Part shown: positions 33,455-43,154 of the stretch, piece by piece
Layout of the letters: every line of letters begins with the position of its first letter
Numbering within the stretch: the stretch's first letter is position 1
The notes under the pieces: generated by a model
Database searches by the model: none
Seen by the model: only the letters and a program-made list of their open reading frames with translations
What the model was told of the DNA's origin: nothing
From: Alphaproteobacteria bacterium
Lineage (GTDB): Bacteria > Pseudomonadota > Alphaproteobacteria > Ferrovibrionales > Ferrovibrionaceae
Direction: 5' to 3'
Length of the DNA stretch: 64,000 nt
Assembly (NCBI GenBank): GCA_018336035.1
Contig: JAGXRD010000045.1
Span: forward strand, 1-64,000
Program-made: the position numbers and the translations under genes

Positions 33455-33548
33455 GGCGAGATCATAAAAAGCCGTGAGCGGGTAGGAAAGCCGGCGCGGT
33501 CGTCAACTTGTGCCGGCGGGCACATCAGGCCCGAAAATCGCGGATATG

Positions 33549-33581
33549 AAAAAGGCCGCGGCAACCTGGATCGCCGCGGCC
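33549..33581 (-). terminator. Intrinsic terminator of the carboxypeptidase gene
   Basis: On the minus strand GGCCGCGGC (33581-33573) pairs with GCCGCGGCC (33562-33554), followed by TTTTT (33553-33549). It starts 24 bp after the dacA-like stop codon. Confidence 0.85.
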
Positions 33582-33604
33582 CGTTCAACAGGTATCCGAT
33601 AGGC

Positions 33605-34840
33605 TCAGGCGTCCGGAGAAATGACCGCGCAGGTCATTTTTTCACGCTTCAGCTGTTCGCAGGCCTGACGGGCCGAGGTTTGGGTCAGGCCGGTGAGGCG
33701 GGCGCGGTAAAGCGTGCTCTTGCCGGCATCGATGGCATCCACCAGCGGTTCGGCCTCGGGCAGCTTGGCCTTCATGCGGTCGAGCAGCTTTTCAGCCGCG
33801 GCAGCCTGCTTGAATGCACCGAGCTGCACGGCCCACTCGCCGTTGGGCGCGCCGGTGTCGCGCGGGGCAACAGCCTGGGTCGCCTTCTTGATCTGTTTGG
33901 CCTTGGCCGAGGTCGGCGCCACGGTGGCGGCTTCGGCATTCGAGATCAGGCCGAGGCCCTGATCGCGCTTCGGCGCATCGACCATCAGCAGCGGCGCGTT
34001 GCGGTCATCGCCGTTCTCCAGCTTGTCGAAGCCGATGTCGAGCAGCTGGATCATGCGGTTGTCGCGGGCCTGCACGCTGGTGCCGCCATAGACCACCGCC
34101 ACGATTCGGCGGCCGTCACGCTTGGCTGACGCGACGAGGTTGAACCCCGAGGCGGCGATGAAGCCGGTCTTGATGCCGTCGGCGCCTTCATAGCGCGCCA
34201 GCATGTGATTGTGGTTGCGGATCGTCGCATTCTGCCATTCGAACTCGGCAGTCGAGAAGTAGGTGTAGTAATTCTTGTGGTTCTTGATCAGCGCGATGCC
34301 GAGCGTGGCCATGTCGCGGGCCGTGCTCTTCTGCTTGGTGTTGGGCAGGCCCGACGCATTCTGGAACACCGTGCTGTGCATGCCGAGCTGCTGGGCACGA
34401 CGGGTCATCATCGCGGCGAACTGCTTTTCGGTGCCACCGATGGCTTCGCCCAGGACAGCGGCGGCGTTGTTGGCCGACTTGGTGATATTGGCCAGGATGG
34501 CGTCGCGCACGGTGATGGTCTGGCCGGCGCGGAGCGCGATGCCGTAGGGCTGGGCGGCAGCATGCTGCGACACCGTCAGCTTCTGGTCCATTTTCAGACG
34601 GCCGTCCTTCAGCGCGTCGAAGGCCATATACAGGGTCATCATCTTGGTCAGCGACGCCGGATAGCGCAGGGCATCCGGCTCCTGGGCGTGGAGCACACGG
34701 CCGGTATCGGCATCGACCACGATGGCGGAGTAGGGACCAGCCAAAGCCGGAGAGGCTGTGAAAGCCAGCGCCAGGGCGGTGAAACAAATTGTTACAATAG
34801 CCGGGAGAATCCGCCCCTTGGCCCAATCGGTTCGCATCAT
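33605..34840 (-). CDS. D-alanyl-D-alanine carboxypeptidase with SPOR domain (PBP5/6 type)
   Basis: It trims the terminal D-Ala of peptidoglycan pentapeptides in the periplasm. From the ATG ending at 34840 (AAGG 6 nt upstream) the protein has 411 residues: a signal peptide (ILPAIVTICFTALALAFTAS), then the low-molecular-weight PBP domain with Ser63-x-x-Lys66 (PASLTKMM), Ser122-Ala-Asn124 and Lys224-Thr-Gly226 (DGIKTGF). The last 80 residues (EWAVQLGAFKQAAAAEKLLD) form a SPOR domain, which binds denuded septal glycan, so the enzyme probably works at division sites. The longer upstream frame is not needed. Confidence 0.94.
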   Translation of the reverse strand: MMRTDWAKGRILPAIVTICFTALALAFTASPALAGPYSAIVVDADTGRVLHAQEPDALRYPASLTKMMTLYMAFDALKDGRLKMDQKLTVSQHAAAQPYGIALRAGQTITVRDAILANITKSANNAAAVLGEAIGGTEKQFAAMMTRRAQQLGMHSTVFQNASGLPNTKQKSTARDMATLGIALIKNHKNYYTYFSTAEFEWQNATIRNHNHMLARYEGADGIKTGFIAASGFNLVASAKRDGRRIVAVVYGGTSVQARDNRMIQLLDIGFDKLENGDDRNAPLLMVDAPKRDQGLGLISNAEAATVAPTSAKAKQIKKATQAVAPRDTGAPNGEWAVQLGAFKQAAAAEKLLDRMKAKLPEAEPLVDAIDAGKSTLYRARLTGLTQTSARQACEQLKREKMTCAVISPDA

Positions 34841-35036
34841 TATCTGCCTTACCTCGGTATCCCTTAGGGCGATTGGTGCCCTGACTGCAGGTAACGACCG
34901 GGTGCCCCCCAGGCCGCGAATCGGGAGAAGAATATTAACCAGACCTACCGCTTGTCCAGCGCATTGTTTACTAACAGATTGAATCGGCATGGATTCACCC
35001 GGATCCGTGGACCGGAAACGCAGGAAAACCCAGACT

Positions 35037-35759
35037 ATGATGAAGAACTTTAACAAAGTGTTGGCGGTCGTCCTTGTCGTCACGGCAGGTCTGGCCGGCT
35101 GTGCCTCGCAGGGTCCGACCGACAATCCGATCCGGCGTAACCTGACCTGGGACCGCTATGTGGGCGGGGATGATCTCGCCCGGGCCTGTGTGCCCGGTCA
35201 GCCGGCGAAATACCGGCTGGTCTACAACGCCCGCCAGGACGACCAGCAGCGCAGCTACGACATCACGGCGCAGCCCGATGGTGGCGCGATGATGGAGGCC
35301 CGGGTGCTGGGGCGGGGGCTGCTCAACAACATCCTGATCACCGACCCGCTGCGGCCCTGGAATGGAGAGCAGGCACTGTATCGCCTGACTCCGGGTGAGT
35401 TCGACCAGCTGAAGGCGGCGATCACTGCCACGGGCTTCGAGGCGCCGGCCCCCAAGGGTCTGTTCCTGCGCGGCGACACTTTCTATTGGGCGGCGAGCGC
35501 CTGCCGGGACGGCAAGTTCCATTTCCACGCCTGGGCCTGGCCGTCGCCGGAATTCGATCGCATGGCCGTGCCGCTGCTGCGTGCCGTGGCGCCATTCGAC
35601 AAAACCGTGGAAAAGCCGATCGAGCCCTATGAGGTGGCGCTGCCGCCCTATGGCACTATGCTCAGCCAAGGCACGGAAAAGAGCATGAAGCCGGTGCCGC
35701 ACCGCTACATCGTGGAAGAAAACGGGCTGCGCTACAGCCAGGGTATCCTGTTCAACTAG
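35037..35759 (+). CDS. Predicted lipoprotein of unknown function
   Basis: The 240-residue protein starts MMKNFNKVLAVVLVVTAGLA and has a lipobox LAGC with Cys22 as the acylation site, so it should be membrane-anchored in the periplasm. The rest has no domain I recognise. Two further Cys (DDLARACVPG, AASACRDGKFH) could form a disulfide. It is divergent from the carboxypeptidase gene with a 196-bp gap. A strong terminator follows. No function is proposed. Confidence 0.75.
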   Translation: MMKNFNKVLAVVLVVTAGLAGCASQGPTDNPIRRNLTWDRYVGGDDLARACVPGQPAKYRLVYNARQDDQQRSYDITAQPDGGAMMEARVLGRGLLNNILITDPLRPWNGEQALYRLTPGEFDQLKAAITATGFEAPAPKGLFLRGDTFYWAASACRDGKFHFHAWAWPSPEFDRMAVPLLRAVAPFDKTVEKPIEPYEVALPPYGTMLSQGTEKSMKPVPHRYIVEENGLRYSQGILFN

Positions 35760-35787
35760 TCTGGTTTTTACGGATTTCGGCCGATTC

Positions 35788-35827
35788 TGGTGCGCTGCAC
35801 AAGATTTTGTGCAGCGCACCATTTTTT
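35788..35827 (+). terminator. Strong intrinsic terminator
   Basis: A perfect 15-bp stem pairs TGGTGCGCTGCACAA (35788-35802) with TTGTGCAGCGCACCA (35807-35821) around loop GATT and is followed by six T (35822-35827). It ends the lipoprotein transcript and lies immediately ahead of the phasin promoter. Confidence 0.95.
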
Positions 35828-35829
35828 CA

Positions 35830-35858
35830 TTGACTATTTGGCAGGCAGTGCCTAAATT
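35830..35858 (+). promoter_or_regulatory. Sigma-70 type promoter for the phasin gene
   Basis: TTGACT (35830-35835), 17 bp, TAAATT (35853-35858) is close to consensus. The spacer contains GGCA-GGCAG-TGCC (35840-35852), an inverted repeat that could be a repressor site. A downstream TGCAGCGCAGCA (35867-35878) resembles the TGC/GCA-rich sites bound by PhaR-type regulators; that link is speculative. Transcription would start about 75 bp before the phasin ATG. Confidence 0.65.
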
Positions 35859-35946
35859 TAGATTGTTGCAGCGCAGCATTTCTGCCGTTTCCGCTCCAAG
35901 CGGTCAGGCCACGTTACAAACCCCGACACAGCAAGGACAGCACCCC

Positions 35947-36465
35947 ATGGCTACCAAGAAGAAGATTGAAGGCACCGAAACCGAAGTTCTCGCCAACCCG
36001 TTTGAAGCCGTGATCTTCGCTTCGAAGGATCAGGTCGAGAAGGCGATCGCCGCCAGCACCGAAGCCCTGGAAAAGGCCTTCGCGGTGAGCAAGGAGCGTT
36101 TCGACGCCGTTGCCAAGGGCGTTGATGACGCCGCCAAGCTCGGCAAGGATCAGGTTGAAGCCTATGTGACCGCCGGCAATGTTGCCAGCAAGGGCTTTGA
36201 GAGCATCAATGCCGAAGTCATGGCCTTCACCAAGACCCAGGTGGAAGACCAGATCTCCGCCGCCAAGGCGATGATGGGCGCCAAGACCCTGCAGGAATTC
36301 ATCGAACTGCAGAGCGGCTTCGCCAAGAGCGCCTTCGAGGCCTACACCGCTCATACCACCAAGCTGAGCGAAGTGGCCACCAAGGTCGCGCAGGACGCCT
36401 TCGCGCCGATCAATGCCCAGGTTCAGGCCACCGTCGAGAAGATGGTGAAGCCGCTCGCGGCCTAA
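35947..36465 (+). CDS. Phasin family protein
   Basis: Phasins coat polyhydroxyalkanoate granules or related hydrophobic surfaces. The 172-residue protein is almost entirely amphipathic helix and coiled coil, rich in Ala, Lys and Glu, with [20 protein letters not shown] and [20 protein letters not shown] typical of the alphaproteobacterial phasin_2-like family. The ATG at 35947 follows AAGGA by 9 nt. The gene is monocistronic, with its own promoter and a strong terminator, as expected for a highly made protein. PHA synthase genes are not nearby. Confidence 0.9.
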   Translation: MATKKKIEGTETEVLANPFEAVIFASKDQVEKAIAASTEALEKAFAVSKERFDAVAKGVDDAAKLGKDQVEAYVTAGNVASKGFESINAEVMAFTKTQVEDQISAAKAMMGAKTLQEFIELQSGFAKSAFEAYTAHTTKLSEVATKVAQDAFAPINAQVQATVEKMVKPLAA

Positions 36466-36517
36466 TGTTACGGCGGCTTGCGCCGCCAGAGTTTCCTCCC
36501 CAGTAGAGTATGATTCA

Positions 36518-36548
36518 GAGCCCGGTCACAAAACCGGGCTCTTTTTTT
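36518..36548 (+). terminator. Intrinsic terminator after phasin gene
   Basis: GAGCCCGGT (36518-36526) pairs with ACCGGGCTC (36533-36541), loop CACAAA, then seven T. A smaller GGCGGC/GCCGCC hairpin (36472-36487) precedes it. Confidence 0.95.
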
Positions 36549-36643
36549 GTCCCAAGGCTACTGGTATTTTTAACCCGCGTGGCCATATCATCATTCCGCA
36601 CACCAATTGTTTCATCGGTGACGCAAGTTTGCTGGGTCAAGGT

Positions 36644-36973
36644 ATGAGCGAACGGGATGGACGTGACGGGCGCGGGCGCACCGAGGTCGGCGTGGTCACC
36701 AAGACCCGACCGAAGACGCAGAAACCGCCCATGTACAAGGTGTTGCTGCTGAACGACGATTACACTCCGATGGAGTTCGTCGTGCATGTACTCGAGCGTT
36801 TTTTCAACAAGGCGCGCGAGGATGCCACCCGCATCATGCTTCATGTGCATCAGAAGGGCGTCGGGATCTGTGGCGTCTTTACCTACGAAGTTGCCGAGAC
36901 CAAGGTTACCCAGGTGATCGATTTCGCGCGCCAGCACCAGCACCCGCTGCAGTGTACTATGGAACGCGACTGA
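36644..36973 (+). CDS. clpS: ATP-dependent Clp protease adaptor ClpS
   Basis: ClpS delivers N-end-rule substrates to ClpAP. The 109-residue protein has a charged, flexible N terminus ([20 protein letters not shown]) and the core motif [20 protein letters not shown], followed by [20 protein letters not shown], the family signature. ATG 36644 gives the usual N terminus; a TTG five codons upstream is unlikely. clpA begins 16 bp after its stop, the standard clpS-clpA arrangement. Confidence 0.96.
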   Translation: MSERDGRDGRGRTEVGVVTKTRPKTQKPPMYKVLLLNDDYTPMEFVVHVLERFFNKAREDATRIMLHVHQKGVGICGVFTYEVAETKVTQVIDFARQHQHPLQCTMERD

Positions 36974-36989
36974 GGGAGGCTCACACGTA

Positions 36990-39368
36990 ATGGCATCTTT
37001 CTCCCGCACGCTTGAACAGACCCTGCATCGCGCCCTGTCGCTCGCCGGCGCCAAGAAGCATGAATTCGCCACGCTCGAGCATCTGCTGTTCGCCCTGACC
37101 GAAGATCAGGACGCGATCGCAGTGCTGCGCGCCTGCAATGTCGATGTCGAGAAGCTGCGCCAGCGCGTCGGCACCTTCATCGATGAGGAATTGCGCGGCC
37201 TGGTGGTCAGCATTCCGCAGGATGCCAAGCCGACGCTGAGCTTCCAGCGCGCCGTGCAGCGTGCGCTGTTCCATGTGCAGTCATCCGGCCGCGAGGAAGT
37301 GACCGGCGCCAATGTGCTGGTTGCGATCTTCTCCGAACGCGAAAGCCATGCCGTGCATTTCCTGCAGGAGCAGGACATGACCCGGCTGGATGCCGTCAGC
37401 TACATCAGCCATGGCGTGGCCAAGGCGCCCGGCCGCGGCGACCGCCGTCCGGTGCGTGGTGCCGACAGCGATGTCGAGCAGCGTGCCGAGCGCGCCGACC
37501 GCGGTGAGCGTGATCGCAGCGGCGACCGCAACGCGGCCAAGGATAAGGACAAGGAGGCGCTCAGCGCCTACTGCGTCAACCTCAACGAGAAGGCCAAGGC
37601 AGGCAAGATCGATGCCCTGATCGGTCGCGAAGCCGAGGTGGAGCGCACGATCCAGATTCTGTGCCGCCGTACCAAGAACAATCCCCTGTATGTGGGCGAT
37701 CCGGGCGTGGGCAAGACTGCCATTGCCGAAGGCCTGGCGCGCCGCATCGTGCGCGGTGAAGTGCCGGATGTTCTGAAGGACGCGACCATCTACGCGCTCG
37801 ATATGGGCAGCCTGCTGGCTGGCACGCGCTATCGCGGCGACTTCGAAGAGCGCCTGAAGCAGGTGATGCAGGAGTTGGAAGGCCAGCCCGGCTCGATCCT
37901 GTTCATCGATGAGATGCATACTGTCATCGGCGCCGGCGCCACCTCGGGCGGCGCGATGGATGCGTCCAATCTGCTGAAGCCGGCGCTGGCCTCGGGCGCG
38001 CTGCGCTGCATCGGCTCGACCACGTATAAGGAGTTCCGGTCCTACATCGAGAAGGACCGCGCCCTGTTGCGCCGTTTCCAGAAGATCGACGTCAATGAGC
38101 CTTCGATCTCTGATGCCGTGAAGATCATCAAGGGCATCAAGGGCTACTACGAGCAGCACCATGGCGTGCGCTATACTGAGGATGCCATTAAGGCTGCCGT
38201 TGAACTGGCCGCGAAATACATCAACGACCGTAAACTGCCTGACAAGGCGATCGACGTGATCGACGAAGTGGGCGCGGCTGAGTTGATGAAGCCGGAACAC
38301 AAGCGCCGCAAGACCATCGGTGTGAAAGAGGTTGAGGCCATCGTTGCCAAGATCGCCCGCATCCCGCCCAAATCGGTGTCGCGCGAGGACAAAGAGTCGC
38401 TTCGCAATCTCGACGCCGAGCTGAAGCGCGTGGTCTACGGCCAGGATACCGCCATCGAGGCGCTGGCCAGTGCGATCAAGCTGGCGCGTGCCGGCCTGCG
38501 CGAACCAGAGAAGCCGATCGGCAGCTACCTGTTCTCGGGTCCGACCGGCGTCGGCAAGACCGAAGTCGCGCGCCAGCTCGCCACCATTATGGGCGTCGAA
38601 CTGATCCGCTTCGACATGTCGGAATATATGGAGCGCCACAGCGTCAGCCGCCTGATCGGCGCGCCGCCGGGTTATGTCGGTTTCGACCAGGGCGGCCTGC
38701 TGACCGATGCGGTCGACCAGCATCCGCATTGCGTGCTGCTACTCGACGAAATCGAGAAGGCGCATGGCGACCTGTTCAACATCCTGTTGCAGGTGATGGA
38801 CCACGGCAAGCTGACCGATAACAACGGCAAGCATGTCGACTTCCGCAATGCCGTGCTGATCATGACCACCAATGCCGGCGCTTCGGAGATGTCGAAGAAT
38901 GCCATCGGTTTCGGTCGCGACATGAAGGAAGGCGAAGATGAAGAGGCGATCAAGCGCCTGTTCACGCCGGAATTCCGCAACCGTCTGGATGCCGTGATCC
39001 CGTTCGCTCCGCTCTCGACCGACGTGATCAACCGGGTGGTGGATAAGTTCGTCGCCCAGCTGGAAGGCCAGTTGGCCGACCGCAATGTCACCATCGCCCT
39101 CACGGATGAAGCCCGCGCCTGGCTGGCCGAGCGCGGCTACGACAAGCTGTATGGCGCCCGCCCGCTGGGTCGTGTGATCCAGGAAAGCATCAAGAAGCCG
39201 CTGGCCGACGAACTGCTGTTCGGCCAGCTGGTGAAGGGCGGTCACGTCCTTGTGAAGGTGGAGGACGACAAGCTGGCTTTCGAGTTCACCGCCGATAAGG
39301 GCGCGAAAGGCAGCGGGGGCGGCACCGACGGTGCGTCCGGCGGCAAGGTACCCGAATACGCGCACTGA
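36990..39368 (+). CDS. clpA: ATP-dependent Clp protease ATP-binding subunit ClpA
   Basis: ClpA is the AAA+ unfoldase that feeds substrates into ClpP. The 792-residue protein has the N-terminal Clp repeat domain (residues 1-140), AAA1 with GDPGVGKTA and AAA2 with GPTGVGKTE, plus the sensor and ClpB-type C-terminal regions. The ClpP-binding loop and [15 protein letters not shown] segment are intact. Between the N domain and AAA1 is a long, very charged linker (about residues 148-190: Arg/Asp/Glu/Lys-rich). It is followed by a Gly-rich tail. It is downstream of clpS and certainly co-transcribed with it. Confidence 0.97.
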   Translation: MASFSRTLEQTLHRALSLAGAKKHEFATLEHLLFALTEDQDAIAVLRACNVDVEKLRQRVGTFIDEELRGLVVSIPQDAKPTLSFQRAVQRALFHVQSSGREEVTGANVLVAIFSERESHAVHFLQEQDMTRLDAVSYISHGVAKAPGRGDRRPVRGADSDVEQRAERADRGERDRSGDRNAAKDKDKEALSAYCVNLNEKAKAGKIDALIGREAEVERTIQILCRRTKNNPLYVGDPGVGKTAIAEGLARRIVRGEVPDVLKDATIYALDMGSLLAGTRYRGDFEERLKQVMQELEGQPGSILFIDEMHTVIGAGATSGGAMDASNLLKPALASGALRCIGSTTYKEFRSYIEKDRALLRRFQKIDVNEPSISDAVKIIKGIKGYYEQHHGVRYTEDAIKAAVELAAKYINDRKLPDKAIDVIDEVGAAELMKPEHKRRKTIGVKEVEAIVAKIARIPPKSVSREDKESLRNLDAELKRVVYGQDTAIEALASAIKLARAGLREPEKPIGSYLFSGPTGVGKTEVARQLATIMGVELIRFDMSEYMERHSVSRLIGAPPGYVGFDQGGLLTDAVDQHPHCVLLLDEIEKAHGDLFNILLQVMDHGKLTDNNGKHVDFRNAVLIMTTNAGASEMSKNAIGFGRDMKEGEDEEAIKRLFTPEFRNRLDAVIPFAPLSTDVINRVVDKFVAQLEGQLADRNVTIALTDEARAWLAERGYDKLYGARPLGRVIQESIKKPLADELLFGQLVKGGHVLVKVEDDKLAFEFTADKGAKGSGGGTDGASGGKVPEYAH

Positions 39369-39474
39369 TCCCCAGTCGCGTAGAGTCCGGTTCGCGTTAT
39401 AAGGGTTGGCGTTACGGAAACGCTCGCGAGTCCGTAGACATAAATTCCCCATAAAATTACAGTGGTGTCCATGC

Positions 39475-39498
39475 GGCGCAGGCTCAACAGCCTGCGCC
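39475..39498 (+). promoter_or_regulatory. Leader hairpin upstream of the peptide-binding protein gene
   Basis: GGCGCAGGCT (39475-39484) pairs perfectly with AGCCTGCGCC (39489-39498) around loop CAAC. It has no T-run and lies 68 bp before the start codon, so it may stabilise the mRNA or act as an RNA control element. This is the only feature I see in the 198-bp clpA to SBP gap. Confidence 0.4.
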
Positions 39499-39566
39499 AC
39501 AGGGACCGTCCGGCCTTCGGGGAAAGCTCTGGCCGCGCGGGGAGGACAAAAACAACAGGAGGCTTT

Positions 39567-41165
39567 ATGGCCAAATTCCGTATCAAGGCCGCGCTGCTTG
39601 CCGGCGCCCTGACGCTTGCTCTGCCGCTGGTCGCGGCGCCCGCATTCGCACAGGGCAAGGTGCTGCGCTGGGCAAGCCAGGGCGATTATCTCACCATGGA
39701 TCCGCACAGCCAGAATGAAGGTCTGACCCGCACGGGCAGCTTCCAGACCTATGAAGGCTTGGTCGGCTACAGTGCCGATCTGAAATTCGTGCCGGCGCTC
39801 GCCACCTCATGGAAGGCAGTCAACGACACGACCTGGGAATTCAAGCTGCGCCAGGGCGTGAAGTTCCATGACGGCGCCGATTTCACTGCCGACGATGTGG
39901 TCTTCTCGGTGAAGCGTGCCCAGCATGCCAACTCCGATTTCAAGACCTACATTGCCAGCGTCAAGGACGTGAAGAAGATCGACAGCCATACGGTGCATGT
40001 CGAGACCAATGGCGCCAATCCGATCCTGCCGAACCAGATCGCCAACATCTTCATCATGTCCAAGGCCTGGTCGGAGAAGAATAACGTGGTCAATCCGCAG
40101 TCCTACAAGGACAAGGAAGAGACCTTCGCGGTGCGCAACACCAACGGCACCGGTCCTTTCATGCTCAAGACCCGCGAACAGGACGTCCGCACAGTTGTCG
40201 CCAAGAACCCGACCTGGTGGGGCCTGAAGGACAACCCGCATAACATCGACGAGATCGTCTACACCCCGGTCACCACGCCAGCGACCCGCGTCGCCGCTCT
40301 GCTGTCGGGCCAGCTCGATTTCGTGCTCGATGTGCCGGTGCAGGACGTGGAGCGCGTGAAGCGCTCGCAGGGCCTGCAGGTGAAGAAGACCAACGAAATC
40401 CGTTCGATCTTCCTCGGCCTCGATGTCGGCAGTCCGGAACTGAAGTATTCGGATGTGAAGGGCAAGAACCCTCTGGCCGACAAGCGCGTACGTCAGGCCA
40501 TGTATCATGCCATCGACATGCAGGCGATCGCCCAGAAGGTGATGCGCGGCGATGCCGTGGTGGCAGGGATGATCACCTCGCCGGGTGTGCATGGCTACAG
40601 CGCCGCCATCGACAAGCGTCTGCCGTATGACCCGAACAAGGCCAAGGCACTGCTGAAGGATGCCGGTTATGCCAACGGTTTCGGCATTCGGCTCGACTGC
40701 TCGAACGACCGTTACGTGAATGACGAAGGCGTCTGCCAGGCGGTGGTCGGCATGCTGGCGCAGGTCGGCATCAAGGTCGATCTGGCGGCCCAGTCGAAGA
40801 CGCTGCATTTCCCCAAGCTGCAGAAGAAGGATACAAGCTTCTTCCTGCTCGGCTGGGGCGTGCCGACCTTCGACAGCCACTACGTCTTCTCGTATCTGGT
40901 GCAGACCCCGGATGGCAAGAACGGCAGCTGGAACTTCACCAACTACTCGAACCCCAAGCTTGATGCCATGTTCAACGGCATGCTCAGCGAACTGGATATT
41001 GCCAAGCGCGACAAGCTGATCGCTGACTCGTGGAACATCATCAATGATGAGGTGATCTATATTCCGCTGCATCACCAGGTGCTGAACTGGGCGATGAGCG
41101 AGAAGCTGGATATGCCAATCATCGCGGACAATGTGCCGCGCTTCCACTTCGCCAAGATGAAGTAA
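39567..41165 (+). CDS. ABC transporter substrate-binding protein, peptide/nickel family
   Basis: This periplasmic protein would capture a peptide or related solute for the permeases encoded next to it. From ATG 39567 (perfect AGGAGG 4 nt upstream) the protein has 532 residues. It opens with a signal peptide (AALLAGALTLALPLVAAPAF, then AQ), followed by the family-5 start VLRWASQGDYLTMDPHSQNE. The segment WEFKLRQGVKFHDGADFTAD is the diagnostic family motif. The exact substrate cannot be assigned. Confidence 0.93.
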   Translation: MAKFRIKAALLAGALTLALPLVAAPAFAQGKVLRWASQGDYLTMDPHSQNEGLTRTGSFQTYEGLVGYSADLKFVPALATSWKAVNDTTWEFKLRQGVKFHDGADFTADDVVFSVKRAQHANSDFKTYIASVKDVKKIDSHTVHVETNGANPILPNQIANIFIMSKAWSEKNNVVNPQSYKDKEETFAVRNTNGTGPFMLKTREQDVRTVVAKNPTWWGLKDNPHNIDEIVYTPVTTPATRVAALLSGQLDFVLDVPVQDVERVKRSQGLQVKKTNEIRSIFLGLDVGSPELKYSDVKGKNPLADKRVRQAMYHAIDMQAIAQKVMRGDAVVAGMITSPGVHGYSAAIDKRLPYDPNKAKALLKDAGYANGFGIRLDCSNDRYVNDEGVCQAVVGMLAQVGIKVDLAAQSKTLHFPKLQKKDTSFFLLGWGVPTFDSHYVFSYLVQTPDGKNGSWNFTNYSNPKLDAMFNGMLSELDIAKRDKLIADSWNIINDEVIYIPLHHQVLNWAMSEKLDMPIIADNVPRFHFAKMK

Positions 41166-41171
41166 CCCAAA

Positions 41172-41210
41172 CCGCCGCCCTGGTGAAAACCGGGGCGGCG
41201 GCCCCTTTTG
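41172..41210 (+). terminator. Attenuating hairpin between binding protein and permease genes
   Basis: CCGCCGCCC (41172-41180) pairs with GGGCGGCGG (41193-41201); a T-G pair and GG/CC extend the helix to about 12 bp around TGAAAA. It is followed by CCCCTTTT. Such partial terminators between binding protein and permease genes typically keep binding-protein mRNA in excess. The stop of the first gene is 6 bp upstream. Confidence 0.75.
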
Positions 41211-41225
41211 TGTAAGTAAAGCCCC

Positions 41226-42218
41226 ATGCTCGGTTACATTGTCGGACGACTGGCGCAGGCGCTGGCGGTCATGCTGGCGGTCGCTCTGGTCGCCTTTCTG
41301 CTTTTCAACTACGTCGGCGATCCGATCAACAACATGGTCGGTCAGGACGCCACGACGACGGACCGTGCCGAGTTGCGCGAGCAGCTCGGCCTGAACGATC
41401 CGGCGCCAGTGCAGTTCGTGCGCTTCCTCGCCAATGCAGCGGAAGGCAATTTCGGTCTCTCTTATCGCCTGAAGCGCCCGGTCTCCGTACTGATCCAGGA
41501 GCGCGTGCCGGCAACGCTGGAACTGGTCTTCCTCTCGGCCCTGGTGGCGCTCGTCGTCGGCATGCCCCTCGGCGTCTATACGGCGCTGCGGCGTGACAGC
41601 TGGCTCAGCCGCGTGATCCTGACCTCCAGTTTGGTCGGCGTGTCGCTGCCCACCTTCGTGATCGGCATTGGCCTGATCTATCTTTTCTCGGTGCAGTTCG
41701 ACTGGCTGCCCAGTTTCGGCCGCGGCCAGGTCACCCATATCGGCTGGTGGAGCACCGGCTTCCTCACCAAGTCGGGCTGGGCCGCCATCATCATGCCGGC
41801 GATCACGTTGAGCCTGTATCAGCTGACGCTGGTGCTGCGTCTGGTGCGGACCGAGATGATGGAGGTGCTGCGCACCGACTATATCAAGTTCGCTCGCGCG
41901 CGCGGCTTGAGCAACCGCATCGTGCATTTCCATCATGCGCTGAAGAACACCATGATGCCGGTAATCACCATCATCGGCCTGCAGGTCGGTGGCCTGATTG
42001 CCTTCTCCATCGTCACCGAGACGGTGTTCCAGTGGCCCGGCATGGGCCTGCTGTTCATCCAGGCGGTCAGCTTTGCCGATATCCCGGTCATGGCGGCCTA
42101 TCTGGTGCTGGTCGGCGCCATGTTCGTAGTCCTGAACCTGATGGTCGACCTGGCCTATTTCGTGATTGATCCGCGGCTGCGCATGGATCGCGGCAAGGCG
42201 GCGGGGAAGGCGACATGA
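41226..42218 (+). CDS. ABC transporter permease (DppB/OppB type)
   Basis: The 330-residue inner-membrane protein has six hydrophobic spans and the conserved permease cytoplasmic loop for ATPase docking (RTEMMEVLRTDYIKFARARG). It starts with LGYIVGRLAQALAVMLAVAL, typical of the first permease in dipeptide importers. Its stop overlaps the next permease start (ATGA). It works as a heterodimer with that protein; no ATPase is encoded nearby. Confidence 0.93.
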   Translation: MLGYIVGRLAQALAVMLAVALVAFLLFNYVGDPINNMVGQDATTTDRAELREQLGLNDPAPVQFVRFLANAAEGNFGLSYRLKRPVSVLIQERVPATLELVFLSALVALVVGMPLGVYTALRRDSWLSRVILTSSLVGVSLPTFVIGIGLIYLFSVQFDWLPSFGRGQVTHIGWWSTGFLTKSGWAAIIMPAITLSLYQLTLVLRLVRTEMMEVLRTDYIKFARARGLSNRIVHFHHALKNTMMPVITIIGLQVGGLIAFSIVTETVFQWPGMGLLFIQAVSFADIPVMAAYLVLVGAMFVVLNLMVDLAYFVIDPRLRMDRGKAAGKAT

Positions 42219-43150
42219 GCGCTCCGATGTCTTCTTTTGGTGCTGTGCTCCGTGGCTGGGTCGACAGTGACCTGGCTTACAGCTTCCGTCGCTCGCCGGC
42301 CGTGATCGTTTCAGCCGTGGTGGCGTTGACGATCATCCTGGCTGCCGTGCTGGCGCCGCTGGTCTCGCCGTTCAATCCGTTCAACCCGGCCGCCGTGAAG
42401 CTGATGGACGCCTTCACGCCGCCGGCCTGGGTGGAAGGCGGGCAACTGACCTATCTGCTCGGCACCGACGATCAGGGCCGCGACCTGCTGTCCACCCTCC
42501 TGTATGGCAGCCGTATCTCGCTGCTGGTCGGCTTTGCCGCCATCGCCTTTGCGGCGGTGTTCGGCACGCTGATCGGCGTGCTTTGCGGCTATCGCGGCGG
42601 CTGGCTCGATATCGCCGTGATGCGGATCGCCGATGTGCAGCTGACCATTCCCAATATCCTGATCGCACTGACCATCGACGGCATCGCGCGGACTGCTTTA
42701 CCGCGGGAGTTGCATAACGAGATTGCGATTTTCGTGCTGATCTTCGCGATCGGCATTGCCGACTGGCCGCAATTCGCCCGCGTCGCCCGTTCGGCGGCTC
42801 TGGTCGAGCGGCACAAGGATTATGTCTCGGCCGCCCGCGTGATCGGCCAGCCCTCCTGGGTGATCGTGCTGCGCCATGTGCTGCCCAATACGCTGGGGCC
42901 GGTGCTGGTGCTGGCGACAGTCGGCCTGGCGCTGGCGGTGCTGGCGGAGGCGACCTTGAGTTTCCTCGGCGTCGGAGTCCCGCCCACACAGCCGTCGCTC
43001 GGCACGCTGATCCGTGTCGGTCAGAGCTTCCTGTTCAGCGGCGAATGGTGGATCACCTTCTTCCCGGCGCTGACACTGGTGCTGTTGGTGCTGGCGGTGA
43101 ATGTGCTAGGCGACTGGCTGCGCGACGCCCTGAACCCGAAGCTCAGATAG
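42215..43150 (+). CDS. ABC transporter permease (DppC/OppC type)
   Basis: The 311-residue membrane protein pairs with the preceding DppB-like permease, with which it overlaps by 4 bp. Conserved features are YLLGTDDQGRDLLSTLLYGS, the permease motif in LVERHKDYVSAARVIGQPSW and several membrane spans. The C terminus ends ...GDWLRDALNPKLR as in DppC proteins. The operon ends here: the next gene is on the opposite strand, so dppD/dppF-type ATPases must be supplied from elsewhere. Confidence 0.93.
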   Translation: MSAPMSSFGAVLRGWVDSDLAYSFRRSPAVIVSAVVALTIILAAVLAPLVSPFNPFNPAAVKLMDAFTPPAWVEGGQLTYLLGTDDQGRDLLSTLLYGSRISLLVGFAAIAFAAVFGTLIGVLCGYRGGWLDIAVMRIADVQLTIPNILIALTIDGIARTALPRELHNEIAIFVLIFAIGIADWPQFARVARSAALVERHKDYVSAARVIGQPSWVIVLRHVLPNTLGPVLVLATVGLALAVLAEATLSFLGVGVPPTQPSLGTLIRVGQSFLFSGEWWITFFPALTLVLLVLAVNVLGDWLRDALNPKLR

Positions 43151-43154
43151 CAGG

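Noticed and set aside
33605-35125. Long N-terminal extension of the D,D-carboxypeptidase (506 codons)
   Set aside because: The signal peptide and a good ribosome binding site lie at the internal ATG-ATG ending at 34840; the upstream part is leader and antisense to the lipoprotein gene.
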